A program made the translations under genes and the position numbers. This document shows positions 24,933 through 33,970 of a DNA stretch of 64,000 nucleotides, one piece after another (the first letter of the stretch is position 1; the number at the start of each line of letters is the position of its first letter). A model generated the notes under the pieces. The model was not told where the DNA came from, did not search any database, and was given only the letters and a program-made list of their open reading frames with translations. This DNA comes from Lancefieldella parvula_C. Lineage in GTDB: Bacteria > Actinomycetota > Coriobacteriia > Coriobacteriales > Atopobiaceae. Where the stretch lies: NCBI RefSeq assembly GCF_000758945.1, contig NZ_JRND01000003.1, positions 62,001 to 126,000 on the forward strand. Reading direction: 5' to 3'.

Positions 24933-25349
24933 TTAAGCTGAAACTCTGCTGGTATGGAAGACCATGCGGAAGGTGCCAATCTGAATAGTTGAGCCATCAC
25001 GCAGGGTAGCCTTGTTAATAATGGCACCATCAACCCAGGTACCATTGAGAGAATCAAGGTCTTCAATAGTTGCATAACCAAGGGCAAGATTAGAGAGATC
25101 AATGGTGGCATGATTCCTGGAAACTGTCATGTCGTTCAAGAAAACACTGCTCTTTGGGTCTCTACCAAGAGAAATCTGAGGTAAATTGAGCTCAAAAGTC
25201 TGACCAGTCTGTGGTCCCTTGACAATAGTAAGGACAGGGTGAGCTGGCTTTTGTTGAGCCATAAGGTCTGGAACCGTAGCGTCAGCTGATGGCATGCGGA
25301 AAATCTCTGTTGAGTCTGGTGACTGCTGTTTGATGTCGTCAGTTGACAT
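24933..25349 (-). CDS. FHA-domain protein, GarA/OdhI-like
   Basis: The 138-residue protein has one FHA domain (about residues 40-135) with the phosphothreonine-binding pattern I-S-L-G-R-D, S-R-N-H-A and L-N-G-T-W-V. The N-terminal tail has S-T-E-I-F-R-M, comparable to the E-T-T-S-V-F-R phosphorylation region of mycobacterial GarA, which Ser/Thr kinases modify to control 2-oxoglutarate and glutamate metabolism. The next gene is an FtsR-like MerR regulator, the same order as garA-Rv1828. The metabolic target in this lineage is unknown. Confidence 0.83.
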   Translation of the reverse strand: MSTDDIKQQSPDSTEIFRMPSADATVPDLMAQQKPAHPVLTIVKGPQTGQTFELNLPQISLGRDPKSSVFLNDMTVSRNHATIDLSNLALGYATIEDLDSLNGTWVDGAIINKATLRDGSTIQIGTFRMVFHTSRVSA

Positions 25350-25387
25350 GGTTTCTCCTTAATTTGGTTACAAGATAATAATAACGC

Positions 25388-25768
25388 TTAACGACAAGCA
25401 ATGCAGTCCATTTCGATGAGCGCACCAAGAGGCAACGCAGAAACCTCAACAACTGCCCTGCCAGGTGCAGGAAGAACAAAGTACTGCCTATAAATTTCGT
25501 TTACCTTAGGCAAATCATTGATATCAGCAAGGTAGATAGTTGTCTGAGCTACATCAGAAAGGGTGCATCCTGCCTCTGCCAGAATTGACTGAGCAAGATG
25601 TATAACACGAGTAGTCTGCTCTTCAATTCCTCCGTCTATTAGCTTCTTTGGGTCTTCTGCAGAGACCGCAATTTGACCTGTGACAAATACCAATCTACCT
25701 GCAGTAGTACCCTGAGAGTATGGCCCCATAGGAGCTGGAACACCTACTGCATTAATTGCATATTTCAT
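25388..25768 (-). CDS. ridA: RidA family reactive-intermediate deaminase
   Basis: The 126-residue protein has the RidA/YjgF signature: P-M-G-P-Y-S-Q-G, F-V-T-G-Q-I-A, and P-G-R-A-V-V-E-V-S-A-L-P-L-G-A-L-I-E-M-D, including the substrate-binding arginine. RidA hydrolyses reactive enamine/imine intermediates released by PLP enzymes. Its start overlaps the stop of the GcvT-like gene by 4 bases (ATGA). Confidence 0.93.
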   Translation of the reverse strand: MKYAINAVGVPAPMGPYSQGTTAGRLVFVTGQIAVSAEDPKKLIDGGIEEQTTRVIHLAQSILAEAGCTLSDVAQTTIYLADINDLPKVNEIYRQYFVLPAPGRAVVEVSALPLGALIEMDCIACR

Positions 25769-26607
25769 AGAAGATCACCCCTTGCACCAATGAAATCATC
25801 AGAGGCTCTGAGTAAACCCCAACCCTCAAGTTTATCTTTAGCCACTACTACTTTAGTGTTACTTGCAAGTTCTGAAAACCATGGAAGATATGTTTTTAGA
25901 CCTTCAACGAGCTGCTTATGGCCAAGAGGATGAACTGTCTCAAAAGAAAGCAAGCTTCTAAAAAGAATTACCGTATGTACCGGTGGGACCATAACCAGAT
26001 AGGCGGGAACTTTTTTGGTTGAAACATTGGCCACAAGAGCAGGGATTGTTTGGTCAAGCATAAGATTGCAAAGCTTTGAGTCTTCTGGAAGCTTCTGTTC
26101 TCCCAGGTAGTCCATAAGGACCTTCTTGGCCTTTTTACCAGCAAGGAGAAGCGGAGTAAGCAGCGGAGTTGCATCTTCCAAAGACACTCCTGCATAAGGA
26201 GCTACACCGTTTTGCTCGACTGACGCAATGATAGAAAGCCACTCGTCTAGAACAAGAGAGCGCTCAGATGCATCAAGTACCACGTACTCGTTTTGACCAG
26301 AGCGCGCGAGAAGACCGATGGAAGACAGAGATCCGTCTCCCGTAAGTGCACACTCAAATGAAGTCTCTCCTACCTCAAGCTGTTTACCTGCAAAGACAGC
26401 TTCCACAAAATTTTGAGCTGATGTACCACTCACCAGCGTGTAGCCGATACCACTCAGGTCAATAAGAGCGCAATCTTTCAGAGCTTCCTCAAGGGGTTTC
26501 TCGCCATAGAAAGATTGGGCTAAGTTGAAGCCTTCAGTTGAGGTTGAGAATTGTGCGCCAAGATACTCAAGCTCGGTATGAAGGATAGAGCGTTTCTGCT
26601 CAGACAT
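25765..26607 (-). CDS. GcvT-like (aminomethyltransferase family) protein
   Basis: The 280-residue protein resembles the N-terminal folate-binding half of GcvT/YgfZ proteins: D-C-A-L-I-D-L-S-G-I-G-Y-T-L-V-S-G near residue 45, then G-D-G-S-L-S-S-I-G-L-L-A-R and an adjacent Y-V-V-L-D-A. The C-terminal GcvT barrel is not recognisable, and no GcvP, GcvH or L genes are near, so it is probably not the glycine-cleavage T protein. Tight coupling to ridA on one side and dac on the other (one-base overlaps or ATGA) marks it as part of that operon. Function unknown. Confidence 0.6.
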   Translation of the reverse strand: MSEQKRSILHTELEYLGAQFSTSTEGFNLAQSFYGEKPLEEALKDCALIDLSGIGYTLVSGTSAQNFVEAVFAGKQLEVGETSFECALTGDGSLSSIGLLARSGQNEYVVLDASERSLVLDEWLSIIASVEQNGVAPYAGVSLEDATPLLTPLLLAGKKAKKVLMDYLGEQKLPEDSKLCNLMLDQTIPALVANVSTKKVPAYLVMVPPVHTVILFRSLLSFETVHPLGHKQLVEGLKTYLPWFSELASNTKVVVAKDKLEGWGLLRASDDFIGARGDLL

Positions 26608-27830
26608 TAGTTTCTCCCAAAGAGATACGGAGCAACCGAATGCAGGTCAAAGAGGTTGTAGGCCGGAATAGTCCACAGCGTAAGATGTGCCTGGGTAATG
26701 GTGGTGCCTACCTGCGCGGAATCTTGGGACCAGTCAGTTGAAGAAACCAGCTGGTTGTTAGCTACTGGATAGTTGGGAGAAAGCATGGAGGTCTGGTAGG
26801 TGAAGTCTTTAGAGCCAGGCCATGCCATATACGTGGTAGAAGTTGATGGTTTAACCACTGCAGAGAGCAAGAAGTTGTCCTCGCTCGTACGAATCTGCAC
26901 AATCTGGTCAGTTCGCTGGATGCTTACGCGATTGTAATTGCGATAAGCCCAGTTCATCAGAATGGCGGTATCGTCAAAACGACCTTGTGTAGTCTCGCAA
27001 CCAAGCACGCAGGTGTAGAGCGTAATGTTTCCGCGCTTTGAAGCGCCCAAGAAGGCAGTACCAGAGTCTTCAGCACCTGTTTTAATGCCGAGAAGACCTC
27101 GGTAGGTGTCCATAAGGTCATCAGTTGAGTGGAACGTGCGCTGCTCCCCTCCTACCGTTGTAGTGTATGACCTGGTATGCACAGCGCTTGCGATAAGTGG
27201 ATAGTGCTCGCGCGCATAACGACCCATCAGAGCAAGGTCTCGCGCGGTTGAATAGTGACCATTAGCATCGAGGCCGTGAGGATTTTGGAACTGCGTGTGA
27301 GTCATGCCAATCTCAGCAGCCTTCTTGTTCATTTGGTCAACAAAGGCCTGTTGAGAGCCTGATACGTTGACAGCAATGTTATAAGCTGCGTCATTTGCGG
27401 AATACACCAGCATCATCATGATCAGCTGTCTGAGTGTAGGCGTATCGTCCGAGGTCAAACCAGCAACTTGAGAACCCTCTTCAAGATCTGGAACTGTGAT
27501 CTTGCAGGGCTCATCAAGATTGACGCCCGAATCAAGCGCAACAATTGCCGTCATAACCTTGGTAATGGATGCCATAGGAAGCTCTTGATCTGGATTTTTG
27601 CTCCAGAGAACGTTTCCTTGAGCATCGGTGACAATGGCAGTAGTTGCCTCGGTAAGTTTTGGCTCATCCGTTACGGAAGACTTATTAGACGAGGTATTTT
27701 CTGCCAAAACTGTAGTTGCGGGAGCAAAAGGAGCAGCTAAAACAAAAACTAGCAGCAAGCTAACAAGAAAAGCCAGCGTCTTATCAGAGAGCTGGCGCAA
27801 AGAAACATGGTTGTGCTTAAGGAAAGTCAT
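26607..27830 (-). CDS. D-alanyl-D-alanine carboxypeptidase (PBP5/DacA family)
   Basis: The 407-residue secreted penicillin-binding protein would trim the terminal D-Ala of peptidoglycan stem peptides. An N-terminal hydrophobic signal segment (T-L-A-F-L-V-S-L-L-L-V-F-V-L-A-A-P-F-A-P-A) precedes the S11 peptidase domain, with S-I-T-K (active serine), Y-S-A-N-D and G-I-K-T-G-A. A roughly 120-residue C-terminal region follows. The ATG at 27830 is preferred over a TTG two codons upstream. The stop overlaps the next gene (TAATG). Confidence 0.93.
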   Translation of the reverse strand: MTFLKHNHVSLRQLSDKTLAFLVSLLLVFVLAAPFAPATTVLAENTSSNKSSVTDEPKLTEATTAIVTDAQGNVLWSKNPDQELPMASITKVMTAIVALDSGVNLDEPCKITVPDLEEGSQVAGLTSDDTPTLRQLIMMMLVYSANDAAYNIAVNVSGSQQAFVDQMNKKAAEIGMTHTQFQNPHGLDANGHYSTARDLALMGRYAREHYPLIASAVHTRSYTTTVGGEQRTFHSTDDLMDTYRGLLGIKTGAEDSGTAFLGASKRGNITLYTCVLGCETTQGRFDDTAILMNWAYRNYNRVSIQRTDQIVQIRTSEDNFLLSAVVKPSTSTTYMAWPGSKDFTYQTSMLSPNYPVANNQLVSSTDWSQDSAQVGTTITQAHLTLWTIPAYNLFDLHSVAPYLFGRN

Positions 27831-27842
27831 AAACAACCTAAC

Positions 27843-28601
27843 TTATGCTTGAGTGTTTTTACTATCTTTAACTATTTTAGCCGCTTCACCAGTATAAACA
27901 ACTGCAGTAATTGCCGAGAAAACAATTCCTATATACACAAAGAAGATACCCAGTGCGCTGCTCTCAGAGTTAAGACCTGGAAGCCAACTGACGTTGACCA
28001 GGCCAAGGCCGGATACAACTGGAATGCCCAGAAGAAGCAGGCTAAAACCAGTCATCAAAAAGGCAGTTGCAGTTTTACCTACAAAGACAACATCAATAGG
28101 ACGCCTGCGGAATTTGCGAACAGCAAGAGCGCCAAGAGTAAGGTAAACGTCTCGACCAATAACAAACAGCGGGATCCAGAGAGGAAGCTCACCAATAATC
28201 AAGAGGCCAAGAACGCCTGTGATAAGAAGGACTCGGTCCATGATAGGATCCATAATTTTTCCCAGCCAGCTGACGGTTTGCGTTCTACGAGCAATCTGGC
28301 CGTCAAGGAAGTCAGTAACAGCTGCAGTTACATAACAGCCAAGTGCTACCCAACGATTTCCACCTGTTGAGAAGAGCACAAGAAAGATAATCGTAAGAAT
28401 CAATCTGCAAAAAGTAATGACGTTTGCAACAGTAAAAATAGCGTTGGAAGGGTTGTTAGAACTACCAACTGGATCAGTAATAGTTCCCTCTGCCTGCGCC
28501 TTTGCTGCATCGGCGTCTGCTGCTTCTTTAATTTGGGATGCTACTTGATTAGCTAACTGCTGCCTAGTTTGCAACGTTTCTCTCCCCTTTTTGTAGAACA
28601 T
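27843..28601 (-). CDS. CDP-alcohol phosphatidyltransferase (second PgsA-like protein)
   Basis: The 252-residue membrane protein has the full CDP-alcohol phosphatidyltransferase motif (D-F-L-D-G-Q-I-A-R-R, then G-K-I-M-D-P-I-M-D-R). A charged, Ala/Gln-rich N-terminal tail of about 50 residues, absent from canonical PgsA, precedes the membrane domain. The window also encodes PgsA at 3191, so this paralogue may make a different lipid head group, for example cardiolipin or an inositol-type phospholipid. The exact product is not determinable. Confidence 0.82.
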   Translation of the reverse strand: MFYKKGRETLQTRQQLANQVASQIKEAADADAAKAQAEGTITDPVGSSNNPSNAIFTVANVITFCRLILTIIFLVLFSTGGNRWVALGCYVTAAVTDFLDGQIARRTQTVSWLGKIMDPIMDRVLLITGVLGLLIIGELPLWIPLFVIGRDVYLTLGALAVRKFRRRPIDVVFVGKTATAFLMTGFSLLLLGIPVVSGLGLVNVSWLPGLNSESSALGIFFVYIGIVFSAITAVVYTGEAAKIVKDSKNTQA

Positions 28602-28640
28602 AACATGCGTCTATTTTAACGTAAGTTGCGCGATAGCAAA

Positions 28641-30038
28641 TTATTCGCACATTTGTTTAACAAAGGACACAAGAACGCGGACGCCCTGAGCATACACGCG
28701 TTTCTCGATACGCTCATCAATGCCATGAACGCCGTTTGTCTCATCTTCTGGAGTTGGCCTAAAAGGACAAATGCGCAGAATAGAATCGCAAATTCCCTCG
28801 TAGCGTACAGAATCGGTGCCACCACACACAAAGGACGGAACAAAGGTGACGCCTGGATGGTAGTGCTCCATAATGGCTTTGAGCTCTTGATAGCCAGCAC
28901 CAGCTGGAGAATCAATTCTTCCCGCAGGAGTGGAATGCAAAGCCTTAACCTCAATGGAAGGGTCAACCTGAGCTACTACCTGTTTTATGTGCTCAACGGT
29001 TTTGCTGACGCTCACACCAGGAAGCAGCCTTATGTTGATGGTTGCACTGACATTACCAGGCATAACGTTAGCCGCACTACTTGAACCCTCGAGCATGTTG
29101 AAAGCGTACGTGGTGGTTACAAACGGATAAAGTTCCTTGATCTGAGCTGCGGCAAGAGCAATCTTGTCTGAATTAGCATCTACGTCATGTACCAGCGAAG
29201 CAAAAGGCTCCTCGGTAATTTCTGGAGCAAGAACCTTAAAGGTTTCTTTAACAATGTCATTAAGCTCAGGTTGAGGTTTAGCCTTAGAAAGAGCGGCAAG
29301 TGCGCAGCTCAAATGCTCAAGTGAAGTTCCACCAAACGGATTAGAGGAATGTCCGCCGTGACCAGTCGCAGTAAGCTTAACGTTCAAGAAGCCCTTTTGC
29401 GAGATGCAGATGTCGGCCACGGTAGCCTCAGGCGCACCGTAAGCGCTGCCATCAAAAAACGTAGTGGTACCCTCGTCCAGAAGGCAAGCTGCACGCATTT
29501 CTCGCGAGGCCATGACTTCTGCAAGCCTAGTGGCACCGTGGCTCAAGACCTCTTCGTCTTCGCCAAATGCCAGGTAGATAGAGCGCCTTGGCGAGAAACC
29601 CTGTGAAAGCAGATACTCAAGTGCCTCAAGCTCGCCCATAAGCATGTCTTTGATATCAAGCGCACCACGTCCCCAAATGTACGTGTCGTCGACATCTCCA
29701 CCAAAGGGATCGTGCGTCCATGCGTCTTCTGTACCAAGAACAACAGGAACCACATCCTGGTGAGCAATAAGCATCAATGCAGGAAGCTCTTGATTGGATC
29801 CTGGAATCTCAATGAGGAGCGAGTGACCAACTACTTCAACGTTAGAGGCTGCGGTCATAACATACGGGAAGCTATCAACAATGTGCTGTTGAAGACCATC
29901 AAACTGAGACCAATCGGTTGTCTCTGCATCGGTATACACCGTCTTAAAAGACAGCGCCTTTGCAAGTCTCTGAGATATTGCCTCTACGTTGAGCTCTGGA
30001 TATTCATCCTCGTGAGCAAAGTGGTCGTAAATATTCAT
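28641..30038 (-). CDS. M20 family metallopeptidase (carboxypeptidase S-like)
   Basis: The 465-residue protein has the M20 zinc-peptidase features: M-L-I-A-H-Q-D-V-V-P-V with H and D for the first zinc, G-R-G-A-L-D-I-K for the bridging Asp, the catalytic F-G-E-D-E-E, and a dimerisation domain around G-H-G-G-H-S-S-N-P. The layout is closest to the CPS1/PM20D1 group that cleaves N-acyl or dipeptide substrates. It is the first gene of the minus-strand run leading to apt and is divergent from the HAD gene. Confidence 0.9.
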   Translation of the reverse strand: MNIYDHFAHEDEYPELNVEAISQRLAKALSFKTVYTDAETTDWSQFDGLQQHIVDSFPYVMTAASNVEVVGHSLLIEIPGSNQELPALMLIAHQDVVPVVLGTEDAWTHDPFGGDVDDTYIWGRGALDIKDMLMGELEALEYLLSQGFSPRRSIYLAFGEDEEVLSHGATRLAEVMASREMRAACLLDEGTTTFFDGSAYGAPEATVADICISQKGFLNVKLTATGHGGHSSNPFGGTSLEHLSCALAALSKAKPQPELNDIVKETFKVLAPEITEEPFASLVHDVDANSDKIALAAAQIKELYPFVTTTYAFNMLEGSSSAANVMPGNVSATINIRLLPGVSVSKTVEHIKQVVAQVDPSIEVKALHSTPAGRIDSPAGAGYQELKAIMEHYHPGVTFVPSFVCGGTDSVRYEGICDSILRICPFRPTPEDETNGVHGIDERIEKRVYAQGVRVLVSFVKQMCE

Positions 30039-30165
30039 GGACCTCTACTAATCTCGTAGTTTTAAGTTAACAACGTAATAATAACGGCAATTTTTATGCG
30101 TTTCTCTACTCTTGCTGGTAGAATTAACAAAACACTCACTTAGCACACGTATCTTGGGAGCCCTG

Positions 30166-31056
30166 ATGATTAAGCTTGTTCTTTCCGATATGGACCAAAC
30201 GTTAAAACCCGCTGACACTCCGGCTATTTCAGAAAGAACTCATCAGGCAATTAATAATCTTAAAGCCGCAGGTATTGCGTTTGGACTTTCTACCGGAAGA
30301 CCTGTATATGATGCACTTTCTTATCTAAAGTCTGACGTTTCCCTGACAGACACTGGTGTGTTTTCAAGTGGAAAGATTCTCTACTTTAATGGCAAGCTCA
30401 TTTTCACCAAACAATTTACCTACGAGATGATGGAGAAGATCTACGAGGTTATTTCTCCAATGGATGATTGTTTGCTTACGTATTATCAAGAAGGTCCGCT
30501 TGAGCAGCCTTTAGATACGTCATTTACCTCTTGTTGGAAAATAGTTGATACCACTCAAGAGGTAGTAGATCATCTTGCAGCCTCGTTTAACACTTTTGTG
30601 CCAGGGCTTGGTCCGCAGTCCGTTCCAAAAGATATCCCTATGTATGCGGGAGGTCTTCTCTTACCCCAAGATGAAAAGCGCGCGCAAGAAATCTATGAGG
30701 CTGTTACCAGTGCAGTTCCAGAGGTTGAGTTGGTTTCTCCCTATATTGGTTGGTTTGACATCAATTATCGTGGTTGGAATAAGGCACAGGGATTCGAGAA
30801 GCTCATTGAGACTATAGGTCTTAAGCCAGAAGAAGTTATTGTGTGCGGCGATTCCGAAAACGATCTTGATCTTCTTAAGATTGCTCATCACTCATGCTGC
30901 ATGGAAAACGGAACTGACGAGGCTAAGGCTGTCTCGAAGTATCTGTTGCCTAGCGTGTATGAGGAAGGCGTAGCTCAGCTCTTAGAGGCGCTTACAGAGG
31001 CTCAGGGAGACTTTGATTCTGACGTTGTCCAGGCTGTCCTGAAGAGAACTCTATAG
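30166..31056 (+). CDS. Cof-type HAD-superfamily phosphatase
   Basis: The 296-residue protein begins I-K-L-V-L-S-D-M-D-Q-T-L, the HAD motif I. It has S-T-G-R-P (motif II), a C2 cap, and the G-D-S-E-N-D-L-D-L-L motif IV of the Cof/YkrA group, which dephosphorylates sugar phosphates or flavin mononucleotide. Motif I reads D-M-D-Q-T rather than the common D-L-D-G-T. The ATG at 30166 follows GGGAG; an upstream TTG at 30112 is rejected. It converges with a methyltransferase gene 2 bases away. Confidence 0.88.
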   Translation: MIKLVLSDMDQTLKPADTPAISERTHQAINNLKAAGIAFGLSTGRPVYDALSYLKSDVSLTDTGVFSSGKILYFNGKLIFTKQFTYEMMEKIYEVISPMDDCLLTYYQEGPLEQPLDTSFTSCWKIVDTTQEVVDHLAASFNTFVPGLGPQSVPKDIPMYAGGLLLPQDEKRAQEIYEAVTSAVPEVELVSPYIGWFDINYRGWNKAQGFEKLIETIGLKPEEVIVCGDSENDLDLLKIAHHSCCMENGTDEAKAVSKYLLPSVYEEGVAQLLEALTEAQGDFDSDVVQAVLKRTL

Positions 31057-31058
31057 GG

Positions 31059-31823
31059 TTAGAGCTTGATGCAGAGCGTGGCAATATAGTCATTCCCATA
31101 CTGTGATAATCGATTCCTTTTATCACATGACTCATAAAAATCAATCATAGCAAGGCCATTTTTAAGTTGTCCTCTAATCTGAGCTTCTAAGGTATGGCTA
31201 AATTCATATCCATATGCTGGATCTATGGTTATTTTGCCTTGTTCTTCAAGCTTTCTTGAATTAAAGGGAATTGAAAACTTTAAAAGTAATTCCTCATCGG
31301 GGTGGTCCCATACAACGTCAGCATCATACATGTACGTCCAAGGATTCATGAAGCCGACCATTAATAGCCCACCCTTTTTCAATACGCGAGCTGCTTCTTT
31401 ATACATGTTTTCTAAGTCTTCAATGTATACATTCGAAACTGGATTAAAAATAATATCGAAAGTTTCATCTTCAAAAGGAAATGGTTTTGTCATATCGGCT
31501 TGAACGGTATTGATTTTCAAGCCTTCTCTTTTAGCAACCATCTCGTCTTTTTGTAATTGTGATGAAGAAAAATCCATTATGGTTACGTCATAGCCTTTAG
31601 CAGCAAAAACGGGACCCTGTTGTCCGCCACCGCAAGCTAAGCCTAATATCTTTTTTCCGTTGGCCTTTTCAAACCATTCTGTTGGAACTTTTTTCCCGAC
31701 CGTTAATGCAACAGAAATTGGACTGTTTCTAGCTTCTTCTAATTCTTCATGCGTTAGTGGTTCGGTATAGTCATTGTTTACCTTATTCCATCTATCTTGA
31801 TTTAATTTTAAGTAGTCATTCAT
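31059..31823 (-). CDS. Class I SAM-dependent methyltransferase
   Basis: The 254-residue protein has the Rossmann SAM-binding pattern I-L-G-L-A-C-G-G-G-Q-Q-G-P, the motif II acid in V-T-I-M-D-F-S, and F-D-I-I-F-N-P before the final strands. The substrate is unknown. The gene is rich in AT and in Lys/Asn codons compared with its neighbours and resembles Firmicutes small-molecule methyltransferases, so it may be acquired. A perfect 16-base palindrome lies upstream at 31898. Confidence 0.85.
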   Translation of the reverse strand: MNDYLKLNQDRWNKVNNDYTEPLTHEELEEARNSPISVALTVGKKVPTEWFEKANGKKILGLACGGGQQGPVFAAKGYDVTIMDFSSSQLQKDEMVAKREGLKINTVQADMTKPFPFEDETFDIIFNPVSNVYIEDLENMYKEAARVLKKGGLLMVGFMNPWTYMYDADVVWDHPDEELLLKFSIPFNSRKLEEQGKITIDPAYGYEFSHTLEAQIRGQLKNGLAMIDFYESCDKRNRLSQYGNDYIATLCIKL

Positions 31824-31897
31824 CTTATAATCTCCTCAAAATAGTGTTGTATTTTGATTTAAGTCGCATGTAGAACCATTACATTTTTCTTGTCGCT

Positions 31898-31913
31898 ACA
31901 AATTATAATTTGT
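31898..31913. promoter_or_regulatory. Perfect 16-base palindrome, candidate operator
   Basis: ACAAATTATAATTTGT lies 75 bases upstream of the methyltransferase start. It is AT-rich and could be a repressor site. Confidence 0.45.
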
Positions 31914-32017
31914 TTTCTCGCTGTTTGTGCCACATACATTTTTAGCTAATTGATACAGGTCTACAGAGCATGCAACCTAGTACACATAGTCTTATTTCTA
32001 AGTGTTATGTCTGAATC

Positions 32018-32061
32018 GTAAAAAAGTGGCTGCAGATGACACGTCAAATGCAGCCACTTTT
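32018..32061 (-). terminator. Terminator of oleate hydratase
   Basis: A perfect 13-bp stem, AAAAGTGGCTGCA / TGCAGCCACTTTT, leads on the minus strand into TTTTTTACG. Confidence 0.9.
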
Positions 32062-32127
32062 ATGTTACTCACACGTGTTTAATCGCGTGTTGCCAATCGT
32101 TTTGACTCTGCGGTTTTCTCCGCACTT

Positions 32128-33921
32128 CTACTTGATCAGCCCGCTGTTCCGTAGTAGTAGCTCAATATCAGTGCCCTTGACGGCCTTGAGAGCTACCTTC
32201 AAGAGCATCTTCTCCTTGAACGAAAGAGGAGCTTTATCAAGCGTTTTCTTGTCCAGAGCATAGTAGGTTGCCCTTAGAAGCTCTCTGATGTCGTACTGAG
32301 AACCCCAAACCTCTGGTACGCCCCTATCAACATCCATCAACGTGTAGACAGACTCCATACCAGTACGGATTGAGTACTCCGTAGTAAAGATAGTGTCGCG
32401 AGGAGTCTCGGCAAACTGTCCAATAAAGGCAAAGTTAACGGAACCCTCAGGGACAACTAGTGGCCTGTCCTCAGCCTTTCTTGGCTGGAAGAATGCGTTG
32501 ATGTAAGGCATGAAGCATGTAGTGGTGTTGCAGCGGTTCTTGGCCCAGTCCTCAATCTTCTTGGTTGGAACACCAATGTGATAGAGCCACTCCTGGCATA
32601 CTTCCTCACCGGTGCAGTTACGCATAGCCTTCTTTACAAAGTTACCAGGCTTGTTGGTGCTCAGTGCATAGACCCAGATAAGTACAGTGTCCTTGTCCTG
32701 TGCTCTGAACTGTGGCTGACGGTTGATGGTCCACGAGAGGTACCAGTTATCGGTACTATCCTTGACGGTTACAATACCGCCGGTTGTGACCTTACCTTCT
32801 CTTGGATCTCTCTTGCAGACGCCAATAATCTTCTTGATTATCTCTTCGTCTTTTGTCTGGATAGTAGCGCTCATCCAGTTAGTTGCCTCAAAGTCGCTGC
32901 AGAAATTATCGGGATTGCCGTACTCGCCATGCTTGGCCTGAGCGGCGATATTCTTCCACAGATCCCAGGACTCTCCTACGCCATTTCTGACGTTACTGAT
33001 GTCAGGAGCAGTATTTTGATCACCATAGCAAGAGGTATCGGTGCAGCAGCCATTGGTGATAAACACCAAATCGTCTTCGGTTAGATCAATGGTTTGCTGT
33101 GAGCCGTTCTTCTCGTAAACAATCTGAGTGGCTACCTTTTTACCATTGGTGTCGTTGATAATGACGTTCTTGACGTCCATACCGTAGTCAACGCTTACGC
33201 CGTGATTCTCAAGATACCTGACCAGTGGCAAAATCATGCTCTCATACTGGTTGTACTTGGTAAAACGCAGCGCAGTAAAGTCAGGAAGACCGTCAATATG
33301 GTGACAGAATCTGCAAAGATAACGCTTCATCTCTAGTGCTGAGGACCACCTTTGGAATGCAAACATAGTCTGCCAATAAAGCCAGAAGTTAGTGTTCCAG
33401 AAAGAATCAGGAAGTACGTCACTAATCTTCTTGCCCTCAAGGTCCTTCTCGGGAGTCATAAACAGCTTGGCAAGCGCAAGTGAAGACTCTTTATCAAGCT
33501 TGAACTTCTTGTCTGTGTGAGCGTCTTTACCGCACTTCTCGGAAGCTCTACAGAGAGAGTAGTTTGGATCGTGCTTGTTGAGCCAGTAGTACTCATCAAG
33601 TACCGAGACACCAGGTGTTTCAATAGATGGAACGTCTCTGAACATATCCCACATGCACTCAAAGTGGTTGTCCATCTCTCGGCCACCGCGCATGTAGAAA
33701 CCCTTGCTTACATCTTTGCGACCATCGCAGCTTCCGCCTGCAAGCTCAAGCTTCTCGAGTAAGTGAATTCTTGTACCCTTTACCTGGCCATCGCGGACAA
33801 GATAAAACGCAGCAGCTAGACCTGCAAGTCCTGTTCCAATGATATAGGCTGATTTTTTGTCGGCATCTTTGGGCTTTTCTGGTTTAGCGAACGATTCATA
33901 CGTTCCAGCAGAGTAATACAT
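32128..33921 (-). CDS. Oleate hydratase
   Basis: The 597-residue FAD enzyme would add water to the cis-9 double bond of oleic and linoleic acids, giving 10-hydroxy fatty acids, often as detoxification. The N-terminal dinucleotide motif is I-G-T-G-L-A-G-L-A-A-A-F-Y. The family-specific G-G-S-C-D-G, G-F-Y-M-R-G-G-R-E-M and N-H-F-E-C-M-W-D-M-F are clear, as is the C-terminal F-A-E/G-Q-F-A-E-T-P-R-D region. Length is typical. A TAAGGAGG ribosome site precedes the ATG. It is monocistronic, with a terminator, and divergent from a methyltransferase. Confidence 0.95.
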   Translation of the reverse strand: MYYSAGTYESFAKPEKPKDADKKSAYIIGTGLAGLAAAFYLVRDGQVKGTRIHLLEKLELAGGSCDGRKDVSKGFYMRGGREMDNHFECMWDMFRDVPSIETPGVSVLDEYYWLNKHDPNYSLCRASEKCGKDAHTDKKFKLDKESSLALAKLFMTPEKDLEGKKISDVLPDSFWNTNFWLYWQTMFAFQRWSSALEMKRYLCRFCHHIDGLPDFTALRFTKYNQYESMILPLVRYLENHGVSVDYGMDVKNVIINDTNGKKVATQIVYEKNGSQQTIDLTEDDLVFITNGCCTDTSCYGDQNTAPDISNVRNGVGESWDLWKNIAAQAKHGEYGNPDNFCSDFEATNWMSATIQTKDEEIIKKIIGVCKRDPREGKVTTGGIVTVKDSTDNWYLSWTINRQPQFRAQDKDTVLIWVYALSTNKPGNFVKKAMRNCTGEEVCQEWLYHIGVPTKKIEDWAKNRCNTTTCFMPYINAFFQPRKAEDRPLVVPEGSVNFAFIGQFAETPRDTIFTTEYSIRTGMESVYTLMDVDRGVPEVWGSQYDIRELLRATYYALDKKTLDKAPLSFKEKMLLKVALKAVKGTDIELLLRNSGLIK

Positions 33922-33946
33922 AACTTCCTCCTTAGCTTTCCGCTTG

Positions 33947-33970
33947 AATACCTGCGGAAATTAGTAAGTC
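33947..33970. promoter_or_regulatory. Inverted repeat in the oleate hydratase leader
   Basis: TTTCCGC and GCGGAAA form a perfect 7-bp inverted repeat 12 bases upstream of the TAAGGAGG ribosome site. It could be a repressor operator or a leader hairpin. Confidence 0.4.

Larger units (their letters stand above)
31824..32127. other. Intergenic region of about 300 bases
   Basis: It holds a perfect palindrome (31898-31913) upstream of the methyltransferase gene and the oleate hydratase terminator (32018-32061). Nothing else was recognised. Confidence 0.5.
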
